Source of the DNA: Craterostigma plantagineum
Taxonomy: Eukaryota > Streptophyta > Magnoliopsida > Lamiales > Linderniaceae
Length of the DNA: 64,000 nt
Assembly (NCBI GenBank): GCA_027422505.1
Contig: JAPQWV010000124.1
Coordinates: forward strand, 992,001-1,056,000
Direction: 5' to 3'
The notes beneath the pieces are model-generated. The model did no database searches and had not been told where the DNA came from. It saw only the letters and a program-made list of their open reading frames with translations. A program made the position numbers and the translations under genes. The first letter of the stretch is position 1, and each line of letters starts with the position of its first letter. Shown here piece after piece: positions 50,325 through 62,066 of the stretch.

Positions 50325-53300
50325 ATGGAAGAAGACGTGAGAGCTTATCGAACGTTATTAAATCGGAGGCCGGCGACGAAATTTCTGGAGCCAACGCCGA
50401 GGTGTTGCAGAAATTGGACGAATCGGACGCCGAAGGTGTTAAAGACGCTGGCGAGGCTGTAGATCAAACTGTTTCGTCTGTGAATAAAGTTATAGATGGG
50501 GAAGGCGGAAAATTCGACAATTTGGATGATCAAACGACTGAAGAGGCCTTGGTAGCTGATGTTGTGGGGAGTGAAATGATTGTGGCAGAAAGTGAGGATT
50601 CACCCGTCGAGACTGAAGATAAAGAACTGGGTCGAGGCGGTGCTATTGAAAAAGTGGAATTTGAGACTCTGGCGACAACTATTACGGAGACGATAGATGT
50701 GAAAATAGACCAAGCTGCGGAATTTAATTCAATTGAAAAAGTGGAGGAAATGAAGGATATGGTTGATGGACAAGAGTTTACTGAGATGCCTATGTGTGAT
50801 AGTGATAGGGTAGAAGTTGAAGGTGTATCTGAAATTGAAGGAGTCAAGGAAGGAAAGACCGAGTTAGTTGATGAAGGGAGAGAGGCAAAGGGTGATAAAG
50901 TCGAAGCGCAGAGTTTGCAGCTTGCAGTTTGTGAAAATCCAACAAGCGTGGTGGAGGGACATGTTGATATTTTAGATAAAGAGGCAGTGGTTGAAGTCAG
51001 AACAGAGGTGTTGATGACAGCGGAACCAATTGAAGATGCCATTGTTTCTGGTAGACAGGAAAATATTCGCGAATTTAACGCTGGTGTGGAAATTGTTGAT
51101 ACAGATGCGTGTTGCAAGACTGAGGAAGTGAAAGAAGTAAACGATGTTGCGACTCTGGCTTCTGGAGGTAAATTGCCAGAGGATGCGAATGTGGGCGCTA
51201 GTGTCTTAAACGGACTGAATTTAGAGAACACTGATGATGAGCATGTTGATGTAAGTTTTGAGCATAGTGAACATACTGAGGCTAAAATAGTGGACGAGAA
51301 AGGCGACGGGGAAAATAGTAATGATCTGAAGTCTGATGAGTCGGTGAATGAGCATTTTCGTAGCCCGCATGACAGGGATGAGGTTGTGGCAGATATAGTT
51401 TGTGGGATGTCAGAAACTAAGATGCTAAATGAAGAAAACATGGTTATGGAAATTGCTAAAGACTCCAAGATCGAGAACAATTCTAGCCCAGAAAACAAAG
51501 ATGTAAAAGATGTAGAATGCTCGGAATCTGCAATGTTGGTAGATGATTGTGCAAGCCTAGGGGCTCCTAACAATTCCAAGTTAGAGGATGCCGAGGATAA
51601 AGAGATGGATGATACTAATGCTCTCGAACATGCGAGTAAGAAGAATGAACTTATGGATGTTGAGTCTTCAAGGGAATCTTTATTAGGCGAGACTATTGAA
51701 GTCTCGGAAAGTAGGGGTAGTACACTCATAACGGAGGAGTATCCAGCGGGGAATATTAGAACCGAAACAGACCCAGGGGATGAAGCAGAACTGACAGAGA
51801 AGGATATAACTGACATTACAGAGCTTAGGGATGCCACTCTGGAAACAGAGGGGCATCTGGCAGGGGATATTAGGATGGATGAAGGAGCAAGAGAAGAAGC
51901 ACAATCGACAAGGAAGGATGTATTGGAGGGGACCTCGTTGGAAAATAATGTAGTATTTGGCATGGCGACCAATACGGTAGCTGATGAGCCCCAAGACGAA
52001 GTTGCCGGAGTAGATTCAGATGAAACAAGGAGTGATGATGTGCCTGGTCCTAATTTGAATGATTCATCAGGTGCTCCACAAGATGGGGAAGACATGAACA
52101 TGGTAGCTGAGGAGGAGGATAAAAATACAGGGACTCATGACACTGAGATGGAAGCTGAAACAGATGTTGCTGAATCAGGAAAAACACCCGGGGGCAAGCG
52201 AAAAAGAGAAAACTTATCAAAGAGTCCTAATTCTAAGGCCACTCCAAGAGCATCAAAGAAAAGGGTAGGCGAAGATGTTTGTTTCATTTGCTTCGATGGC
52301 GGGGAACTAGTGCTATGTGACCGTAGGTAAGATTTTCCATTTTATATGGTGTGAACTTTAAATTTCAACCAAACCACAATATGGGGCTGCTTTTCTTAGT
52401 CTATTTGTATTATGCTTTTTATTCATTATTATTTTGTGAGTTTACAGAGGTTGCCCGAAGGCCTATCATCCATCATGTGTCAATCGAGATGAGGCATTTT
52501 TTAAATCTAAGGGACGATGGAATTGTGGTAAGCTTGTGCATATCATTCAACATGTAGGAGATGGTTTACTATCCACTTTAAGGTCTTGAAGAACAATAAT
52601 TTTATCCTCATTATATTTCAACAACCCACAGCATAGTTGTGGGCTAATTTGACGTTTGTGGTATAGGTTGATTCTTTCATCATAGTTGCTGTTTACTGGT
52701 AACTTCTTGAGTTCTCCTCTGCCTAGAACAAATTAAGATAAGATACACACATATTGTGCATGACCTTCCTGAATTGGCTGTTTAGCTGTTGAACTTCCTC
52801 TTATGATACTGGTTCATATACATCAATGAATGTCGGAGGTAACAAACCTTATATAGAAGCTAAGCATTTTCTTTCCTTTATCATTCAGGGTGGCATTTCT
52901 GTAGCACGTGTGAGAAGAATGCCCGATACATGTGTTATACATGCACTTTCTCATTGTGCAAGGGTTGCATTAAAGACGCGGTCTTCTTTTGCGTCCGAGA
53001 AACGAAAGGATTTTGTGAGACCTGTATGAAATCTGTTAGGATGATTGAGAATGGTGACAATGAAAACAAAGATGTAAGTGCTGTCATATCCCTCTTCTGA
53101 ATTTCGTCTTGTAGAAATGTAGAGTGAAACCCATCCCTTCCTCTGTGCTTGTGATGTGATCTGAATGGGGTTCGAATTCCATTTTAAAGATATTGCGGAA
53201 ACTGCATTATTGGCATCTGTCATTGCTGACTGCAGTGTATCATATTTACATTGTGATACTTTTCTACATTTCAAATCTTTACATCGACAAGCTATTTGAG

Positions 53301-56300
53301 TTTCTTCTTCCGGTAAGCTGTTAATCTTGTTTTTGCTTCTGCGACTTTCGCAGGGTACTGTAGATTTTGATGACAAAGGCAGCTGGGATTATCTGTTTAA
53401 AGATTACTACATTGAATTGAAGGAGAAACTATCACTCACATCAGCTGAGATTTCAGGGGCTAGAAATCCATGGAGGTTGGGGGATATGCTATCTGATCCT
53501 AGCAAAGAACCATTTGAAGCACGAGCAGATGCTGACGGTGGAGAATCTGGTTCGGATAATTCTGTTGAGAACTTGGCAAGTACCAGACCTAAAAAGAGAA
53601 AAATACGTAAAACAGCAAAGTCTACTCTTAGTACTGGTGCTGCTCCTCGAGGCAAATCCGCCTCTTCGATTGAAAGCTCAGATTGGGCGTCAAAAGAATT
53701 ACTTGAATTTGTTTCTTACATGAAAAATGGTGACACATCCGTGATATCTCAGTACGATGTACAAGCTCTTCTCCTGGATTATATCAAAAGAAAAAATCTC
53801 CGTGTTCCTCGGAAAAAAAGTCATATCATATGTGATGCAAGGCTTCAAAATTTATTTGGGAAACCTCGAGTTGGGCATTTTGAAATGTTGAAACTTCTAG
53901 AGTCTCATTTTCTCTTGAGAAGTGAGCAGAACGATGATGTTCAAGCAAGCTTTGTTGATAATGAAACCCAGCAAGATGTTGATGACAACAGTGAGCCCCC
54001 AGCTAAAGGTGCTAAAGATAAAAAACGAAAACCTCGTGGAAAGGGTCGGGGCCATCAGTCAAATCTCGAGGATTATGCTGCAATAGACAATCACAATATA
54101 AGTTTAATTTATCTGAGAAGAAAGTTGGTAGAGGACCTACTCAATGATGCTGAGAATTTCAACAATAAAGTGGTCGGAACATTTGTACGAATTAGGATAT
54201 TGGGTAGTAATCAAAAGCAGGATCTTTATAGATTAGTACAAGTTGTGGGTAAGAATACTTCTTTTCACGAATTCAAGGCGTATTCGCATTGTAATCAATT
54301 GGAAGGTTGACAGTTGCTTTTCTTTGCATTTCTACGCAGGTACAAGCAAATGTCCAGATCCATACAAAATTGGCAAAAGGACCACTGACATTATGTTGGA
54401 TATACTAAATCTTAACAAGAGCGAAACTATATCGATTGATACGCTCTCGAATCAAGATTTTACCGAGGTGAGTGAATTTGACAGTTTAGTGCATTACTGC
54501 TTTAAGGTCTCCTATAGGATACCATATCTGACTGAATTGAGATTGTTAAAATTGTATCAGGAGGAATGCAAACGTCTTCGCCAAAGCATAAAATGTGGAT
54601 TTATTAGTCGTCTGACTGTGGTAATTATACATATGCTGGCCTCTTTTTAACATGATAATTTTGCGGAGAGAAATAATATGTCTCGTTTTAGGGCGAGATA
54701 CTTGACAAGGCCATGGAGATACAGGCGGCAAGAGTCGATGATGTATGTTCACTTTTAACTATATTTATTTGGATTTTTAAATAGTATTTTATGTGTCGAT
54801 AAACTTATTCTTGGTGCACATTCCTTTCTTGCGTTAGTAGATAAGGGTAGGGAGTTGCTAAATCTCACGTGTGTGATTGCGTTTGCCTTTGTCGTGATAC
54901 ATGTTTCCCTTTTATATCTATCTTTTTTCGGAGATCATTAAATTTGTATTACACTTCAAGGGAGAGATGATGTTATTCGAATGAAGGTTATGGAAACATT
55001 TCAGAAAATTTTTTGGTAAATAACAATATCTTGCAAATATAGACATGGAAACAAAATCGGCTGGCAAGCGCTCTGGATTGAGTATGTTTAGATTCATCTT
55101 GTTGGCCAAGTTGTTAAGACTGCGTTTGTTATTCGGAATTCAACGCGGAAAGGAAAAGTGTTGGTACGATACACGAAGCGTAACGTACAATGGTTCGATG
55201 CATACCATTACACTTTTCCTTTTCTTTCCTCATCGAAATCCTTATACCGAACGCACCTTAAATGAAAGGTTAACCATGTAAATTGATCCATTGATGTTTG
55301 TGGTTGGAACTGCTTTTTTTCTAGTTCGTTTAATATTAATTCTTGGTGGTATTCAGTGGCTGGAATCAGAGACAATGCGGCTAAGTCATCTTCGTGATAG
55401 GGCGAGTGATCTAGGACGTCGAAAGGAATATCCTTTTATGCTCTATTGTGTGTTTCTTGGTTTATATATAGATATATTTAAATATGTCACTTCTGGTAAT
55501 TTTTCCTCTTGCTTTGGTGGATTATTGTCACCTTCAAAATAAGATTGATCCCTTAACCAACATTTGCACGCTTAGAGAATGTGTTGAGAAATTACAGCTG
55601 CTGAAAACCCCCGAAGAGCGTCAGCGAAGAATGGAAGAAATTCCGAAGATAAACTCTGATCCAAATATGGATCCCAGTCATGAGTCAGATGACAATGAAA
55701 GCGAACCTGAAGACCCTAAACGAGGTTTGTTACTATCCCTTCTCTAATTGATTTGTTCATCAATCTTCAAATATGATCAATTTTATATAACCATGTTAAT
55801 ATAATAATTCACGGGCCCCTAGATGTTTTCACGCCATCTCGAACTTCAAGCTTTAATCAACGTGCTCGGGGCCAATGTCGCCTGTTTCCGACAAAGACTC
55901 TTGGAGTAGCTCTAGCAGGGAATTAAGTAGAAACGTGCCTGGCAATAGCAACTTATCTCTCAGTTCGAGTCAGATAACTGATATAGCGAGCGAAAACTTA
56001 TGGAACCCTGAAAGAGACAGACGGATGAGAGAATTGAACGTCGCAGAGAATATCAAGATTAAGAAAACAGAGCCTCGATACGAATCACTTTCCGCTGCTG
56101 CATCATCTTCAACCTTGCTACCACAATCGCCTGTGACGAAAACAGAGCCTCCTTCTCTGAAGATCAACGAATCAGAAAAGATGTGGAATTACAAGGATCC
56201 TTCTGGAAAGTACAAGGGCCCTTTTCGATAGTGCAGCTGCGTAAATGGAACAGCAATGGCTATTTCCCCGCTGATCTTAAAATCTGGAAAGCCAATGATG

Positions 56301-57379
56301 TACAGGAGAACCCTATTCTCCTAAGCGATGCATTAGCAGGAAAGTTCCCCAGAGAATCGCCAGTTGCTATCAATACGTCTCCTTTAGCTGCTACTAACCT
56401 TCGAGTTTCGCAAGAAGATAGGCAGGGATCAACTGCTGCGCAAATTTCTGGGTCCATGTCGAAATTACCTTCCGAGAAGTGGGCCAGGAGCGAAAGTACG
56501 AATCTACCCTCTCCTACCCCTATGCAACAGAGTCCCTTCGCGATTCAGTCACCTGGGGTTAATAATGCAACCGTGGTTCAGTCTCTCCCATCTCCTACTC
56601 CTACTTCGCCCAACGTAGTGTTGGCCAAGTCGAGTGCGATGAGCGTCAGCAGCGTGGTCAGCCCGTCGCAAGAGAATGTTCTAATGGGTTCTGCCGATTT
56701 ACTGCGAAGCCAAGCAACAATCACGGCGAGCGGGCCGTCGAACGGAGCTCCGATGGGTCAGAATCTTCAGATCGACCCGCAAAATTGGAGCGGGGGTCCA
56801 CAATCCACGCAGCCCTTTTCTCAGGGCTACAATTGGGGCCCGCCAAGTACTCAAATTCCCGGGCCGAACTATTCGAGCTCGAGCCACCAAACAGTCGGGA
56901 TTCAGCCCAATTACTACGGACCCATACAGAGCAATCAACAAGCTACAACCGATGCTACTGCTGCTGCAACGCCCGACGGGAATTCGAACGTGAAGTGGGC
57001 CCCGCAAATGCAGCAGGGTAATAATCCGAACGTGATGAACTGGGCCCCACAGATGCAGCCCGGGATTGGGAACCACCAGCCTATTCATGGATGGAGTAAT
57101 AGCGGGTCGAACGTTGCTGCTGGTGCTGGGAATATGAACCCGGGCTGGGCTCCGTGGGCCGGCGGCGGGTGGGTCGCCCCGGGTGGGAACCAAGGGTGGG
57201 TCGGCGGTCCGCAACCCGCGAACCATGACCCGACCGCTGGCGGCGGTGGTGGGAGGCCGTGGAACAATAGGCAGCAGACATATGGTGGTGGTGGAGCTTG
57301 GAAAAGGGAAACTATATGTCCTTATAATGCGAATGGGAGGTGTAGGAAGGGAGCAAGATGTGATTATCGCCACGTTTAG
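50325..57379 (+). CDS. NERD: NERD-like PHD/SWIB/Plus-3/GYF/CCCH protein
   Basis: Ten exons: about 50325-52326, 52448-52527, 52889-53073, 53354-54248, 54340-54467, 54561-54620, 54692-54742, 55357-55427, 55570-55724, 55823-57379. Domains: acidic N-terminus (about 600 aa), PHD finger (VCFICFDGGELVLCDRR, then HFCSTCEKNARYMC), SWIB (ELLEFVSYMKNGD ... LFGKPRVGHFEMLKLLESHF), Plus-3 (ISLIYLRRKLVEDLL), GYF (MWNYKDPSGKYKGPF), WG/GW-rich tail, and a terminal CCCH finger. This order matches Arabidopsis NERD (At2g16485), which links AGO2 and histone H3 in an RNA-directed silencing pathway. Oddities: ATG 50325 is one frame off the main frame, whose first in-frame ATG is 50576; single bases seem to be missing at the G run 55868-55871 and the T run 56222-56225; intron 8 is AT-AC. 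Probably a working gene with assembly indels. Confidence 0.85.
55118..55257. mobile_element. 140-bp MITE in NERD-like intron 7
   Basis: The left GACTGCGTTTGTTATTCGG and AACGCGGAAAGGAAAAG pair with the right CTTTTCCTTTTCTTTCC and CGAACGCACC. TTAA flanks both sides (55114-55117 and 55258-55261). Same family as 9543-9690. Non-coding. Confidence 0.6.
55428..55569 (+). other. U12-type AT-AC intron in the NERD-like gene
   Basis: The 5' end ATATCCTTTT matches the U12 donor consensus ATATCCTTT exactly. A CCCTTAACC branch site has its likely branch A at 55556, 13 nt before the terminal AC at 55569. Joining these ends gives RRKE-LRECVEKL, the continuous sequence expected for this family. No GT-AG pair gives that join. 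Confidence 0.88.
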
Positions 57380-57932
57380 AATTTCTTGGCGGTTTTCTAA
57401 TTTGATTTGTAAGTGGGTAGATAAAATATATATGGTTGCAACATTTGGGTTTTTTGTAATAACTTGAATAGTGTTTTAACTCGTTTAGGTTTTTTTTAGG
57501 ACTCTGCAAAAGGCTGATTTCGTTTCAGTTTTTGTTCTTCTGTAGAGCACACGGTTCCCAAAAATATTAGAAGCTTATTGTATGGCATACAAATGTTGGA
57601 CCGCGACAAGCAAGATTAGAACAAAGAAACAGCAATAGCCAATTAGGACAACAACAACAAAGGTTCAATTGAAAGCCCTAGTGGAGCTTGGTTCAACTTT
57701 TAGAGCTCAAGAATCGTACCGAATAGGGCAAAGCTCGAGCTCTGATTGGAGCCATTATTTACTACAGCTGCTACCTACCATCAACTGATTTTCGATTTCC
57801 CATTCTCTTGTAATTGGAGGGTTAAAGTCTGTTTCTCCTCCACTAGTTGGTTGATTTGAAGTGCTCATTGGCATGCTATGAGTGCCACGTTTTGTTCGTT
57901 TACATTTTTGTATGAAAAGGAAAACACATCTT

Positions 57933-58004
57933 GGGTGTTTGGTCTAGTGGTATGATTCTCGCTTCCGGTGCGAGAGGTCCCGAGTTCGATTCTCGGAACA
58001 CCCC
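57933..58004 (+). tRNA. tRNA with proline-type body and anticodon CCG
   Basis: A 72-nt cloverleaf with seven perfect acceptor pairs (GGGTGTT / AACACCC), D-arm TGGTCTAGTGGTATGA with A-box, a five-pair anticodon stem (CTCGC/GCGAG), a T-arm with TTCGATT loop and C at position 73. The body matches plant tRNA-Pro, in which the loop should be TTNGGGT. Here the loop at 57963-57969 is TTCCGGT, so positions 34-36 read CCG, complementary to the Arg codon CGG. Position 35 (57966) is C instead of G. CCA is not encoded. A T5 run at 58013-58017 is a Pol III terminator. It may be charged poorly, mischarged, or be a silent isodecoder. Confidence 0.92.
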
Positions 58005-58012
58005 TATTTCCC

Positions 58013-58017
58013 TTTTT
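58013..58017 (+). terminator. Pol III terminator of the tRNA gene
   Basis: Five T residues starting 8 nt after the end of the mature tRNA, the usual stop signal for RNA polymerase III. Confidence 0.75.
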
Positions 58018-60662
58018 GCTGTTTTGTATTGGCATGACTGTTACCTACCTAATTGGGCATAACTCAACTCCAATTATTTTATGACGCGTGACCTAAACAA
58101 AAATTTATTGTACGTAATTAGGATGGTTAGTGTTTTAACATTATACCCAACTGGGTACAAAACTTTTTTTGACCCCTTATATAATTTGTTCAAATTAATA
58201 ATAAAGGATTTCTATTATCTTTAAGACTTGTAATGCTTCGTTCATATTGCCATTTCTTAGACACACATATATATGGACAGACGTTTTTTAACAAATAGGA
58301 AACTTGAGCTATGAAAATCAGTCAATATAAGATATAGTATAAACTATATAAATTCACATGATTGTCGAGATCTGTCAGTAAAAGATTACTTAATTAATTG
58401 ATGATATAGTAATTATTAAATTATATATTCATTAATATTTTATTGATGTATAACGAAATACTCAATCTAACAGATACTTTGTAGAATTCAACTTAAATAT
58501 TTCCCAAGTGTGCAAGAAACTTACAAGTTCTCAACAAAAAAGTTATAAACCAAAAGTTCTTGGTTGAGTAATTTCTTGTTGAGATATGTATGAGAAAGCG
58601 AACACCAAAATTTTTTGTTGCAATGATAATGAAATTAGAGACAAGATTCGAGGCGAAATCAATTTCAACAAAATAAAGTAAACGACAAATTAAGTTATTT
58701 TTTGGGAAATCATTCATGAATCATTGTGATTTATAAAAAATAATCAATTTATATTTCCTACGAGATCTATAAGAATTATATAGAAATATATTATCTTCCA
58801 ATTCTAAGGATTATTAATTTAAAAATGCATCACCGATGATCTGGGGAGAAGTATTATTTTTAAGAGTTTCCGAAGGCTGCGTTTGGTTTCTAATATAAGA
58901 AAAGGAAATATAATTTATCTTGAAGATAATTTATCTTGACATAGCTTAGATTTGATTAGATTACTATCTTGTTTACATTGCAAGATAAAAATAATACTAT
59001 TTTAGATTAGCTTGTTAAGTTACCAGTTTAACCCTACATTAAAGAAAACAATGTATCAAGAAAGATAATTCTTATAAATCTTAAAAAGTATAAGATATGC
59101 ATATCATTTTGATATTCATGAAACGAAGAATAAATTGACTATGTTTAATTATTTTTATCATATAAGTCACATAAAATAACTATGATTTTATAATTTGGTG
59201 GAGTTGTCATTTCAAGGGTGTTTTTTTGTCATTTTCTTGTTATAGTATGGGATTAGATTAATAATCTTGGCAATTCATTTGAGATAAGTTATCCAACATT
59301 CAATAGATTATTGTAACGGGCCGTACAATTATCTCGGGCCTCATTTATATAATTTTGTGGAAAGAGAACAAGATAACATTAGATAAATGATACCTTATCT
59401 TGCTTTATCACGTGAAGTAAATGAATACTAATCTATCAAAAATCTATCATGTATAACACGTATACCTATGCTTATGCATAACTTGTAATAACACACATAT
59501 ATTTATACGTATAACTATGCATCACAGTCCCAGCCATGTACTTTTGGCGATGTCAGTAGTTTACTTGAAAGAAACAACGTAATCATTATCAACTAGGAAT
59601 TGAATGGATGCGCCATTATTTCTTTCTTGGAAATATAACTATACCAATTTCTTCACACACATATATATTATATAGGAATAGTCGTCGATAATATAGTCTG
59701 AGATTATGTATACACATACCAAAAGGAATAACTATTTTGATAGTTCACGGCTACAAAATCTCGTTGGATTGGATTATAAACATATACAGTTGGCACTTAG
59801 GACAAAACCATCATATCATGTTGATCATCTTACCCAAACCAACTTAACGTTTGCCATCACCATCAATGTGTGTATATATTTATAATACAATTAATAAATG
59901 CGTTGACACATTTCCATTGAAGTATCGAATCACACACCTACTTCATGCATGCGAAGAAAAACAGACAAAAATCCATTGCCATTTACAGAAAGTCTTTGCC
60001 TTTTTTCTCACACATGTGAAGCCAAACAAATATAACCATTGCTCGAAAAAATCCGACAAGAATTGCATGCATGCAATAAAAAGCGAAGCCAAAAAAGACT
60101 TTTAAAAAAGCAGATACAGATAAAGAAACATCTCACACTGCAAGCCTTTCGCAAATTCTTTCGTTAACATGATTACAAAGAAAAGTTCCTTCAACCAATA
60201 CACAGATACTCTGATAGCAAAGGAAAAAGGTAGTGAAAGAAAAAGAATTCATACATAATAAGCTAAAGAACCCTCTTATAGCCCCAAACAAATCCTAGCT
60301 TTACGGTTCGGGTCAAACGGGTCGAACCAACTGCATATAGGCTGCAAGGGTTCTTCTACAGATGGTATTTAAGAGTTATGCCGAGGAGGATGGGCAGGCA
60401 CAGCACAACCAAGAAATACCAAATTCTTTAGTCCCAAAAAAATGAGGATAGAGAAAAAAGGACTGTTTGGACAAGAAAGAGAAGAGACAGAAGACAAGAG
60501 TAGTCTTACTAGGTGTAATCATTAGAAATGAATTTTCTTTGATATCTGTCTATGTTTTCTCAACCCTTGTCAGTGAACTAAAACCATGCTAATTATGCTC
60601 TAGTTACCATGCTATGTAATAACCTAGAAGCTATAAAAAACAGATGCTTTTTGATCTATATC
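58018..60662. other. AT-rich spacer, no gene seen
   Basis: About 2.6 kb with only short frames lacking recognisable domains. A GCGTTTGGTTTC word at about 58880 resembles a MITE end, but I found no partner end. The right part presumably holds the 3'UTR of the MEI2-like gene. Confidence 0.35.
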
Positions 60663-62007
60663 TCAAGTCTCATGGCGATGATAATGATGATTTTTACGCA
60701 GCGACGAAAGAAGTGGCTTATTACTATTATTGTTAAGTTTGCGATTACCAATGACAGTGAACTGAACAATTCGTTTAGTGCCGTCTCTTGGAGGGTCGAA
60801 GCAAACTGGTAAGAACTCATTCGTATCGCATTCAAAGATGGATCCTTTGAAGTTGTTCACCAATGCTTCTTTCCCCTACAAAACATATATATATATATAT
60901 ATATATATAAAGACCATGGAGATGCATAGGTTATGTTGTGTGCGTATAGTGTATGTAAGTATGTAATAAGTATATCACATGCCTGGATTTTAGCAGAGAC
61001 GATTTCGATCCTCTTAGGCCAATCGCTCCATTCAGAGAAGTCCCACTTTTTGCCGTGGAAAGCATCGTAGAACTTCCATGCCGATTTAGGGTTTGTGAAG
61101 TTGACGAATGCAAAGCCTCTGCTATTCTTAGTGCTGTCGTTAGCAAAAAGATGATCAATCAATGTTTATATATAGACACCCAAAATACTCTCTTGCAAAT
61201 CAACTTTTCAGGGATGAAGGTAATAACAGAAAAAACAGCCATTGTAATAACATACCGAAAATCGAATGGCAGGTATAGAAAATCATAGGCAGTAATAACA
61301 TTATCATCGCCATGATTACTTCTTCTCATGTCGTTCTCAGACATGCAGAACCCATCTAAGATGCCCATAAGCTTCCAACGTCTGTGTGTACAAAGAAAGA
61401 GAGATTTAGAGAGAATATATACATAGGGGTAATATATATCGGTATTACCATGAGTTAACACTTACGGGCAAGCATAGGGTATGTTCTTTATCATAACAGT
61501 CGTCTTCTTTTCGCCGCGCAGTAAAGGCATCACCGATCCATTCTTCCTTTGCTTACCACGACGGTCCGTAACAGTAAGATCGACGACGGCGGCCCTTCTC
61601 CGGCCATTCGCCGATGATGTGTTGCTAGAGCACTTAAACCCATCTCTTCCTCTTACAGCACCCCTCGGCCCTACGATCGTCTGACCGGAAAAGCCCCTCC
61701 ACGGCCGAGATTTGGTACTCGCCGCCGTGCTCCCATGGTTCGCGGAAGAGGTGGCACTGCTCAAGTTGGTCGGAGCTGTATCGTCGATTTGGGGTTGAGC
61801 AAGGACGACGTAGTAATTGTAGTTGTAGTTCTGAAGATTTGAAGATCTGTGTATGTACGGTTGATAGGGTCCATAGAAAGGCGGCGGAGGGTGTGCGGCG
61901 GCGGCACAGGGTGGTGGGCCCGGGTATATTCCCGGCGGTATAGGAGTATAAGGCGGCGCTTTAGGGTTTAGAGTTGTGGTGCTTGAAGAAGTGGGGCGTG
62001 GCTTCAT
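60663..62007 (-). CDS. MEI2 C-terminal-RRM-only-like RNA-binding protein
   Basis: Four exons: 62007-61466, 61381-61256, 61133-60983, 60875-60663, in phase, 343 residues. The first 170 residues are Pro/Ser/Tyr-rich and disordered (PPPPFYGPYQPY). Then comes the MEI2-type RRM_2: KTTVMIKNIPYACP, GILDGFCM, AYDFLYLPFDFR, RGFAFVNFTNPKSAWKFY and LPVCFDPPRDG. Only this one RRM is present, unlike full Mei2-like AML proteins with three, so it fits the MCT or TEL-like short class. Such proteins bind RNA and are linked to meristem development. Intron 3 uses a GC donor (CAG|GCATGT) and contains a (TA)n run at about 60886-60909. A GA microsatellite (62026-62060) lies in the leader. Confidence 0.82.
60876..60982 (-). 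other. GC-AG intron in the MEI2-like gene
   Basis: On the minus strand the exon ends ATCCAG and the intron begins GCATGTG. It ends TTTTGTAG before GGGAAAGAAGC. This join gives the conserved family sequence IQGKEALV. The nearest GT (four bases downstream) would break the frame. Confidence 0.75.
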
Positions 62008-62024
62008 ATTATACTATTACTACA

Positions 62025-62066
<42 letters not shown>

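Noticed and set aside
50530..52101. 523-codon Ser-rich open frame on the minus strand
   Set aside because: It mirrors the acidic low-complexity first exon of the NERD-like gene (GAN/GAT codons read backwards as Ser/Leu). No domain is present.
55428..55542. Continuation of the exon after RRKEYPFMLYC as coding sequence
   Set aside because: It does not fit the family. The AT-AC U12 intron restores RRKELRECVEKL exactly.
55868..56226. Extra introns to explain the frame changes in the last NERD-like exon
   Set aside because: No GT-AG pair near either point restores the frame, while one added base in a homopolymer restores GPMSP and the GYF motif.
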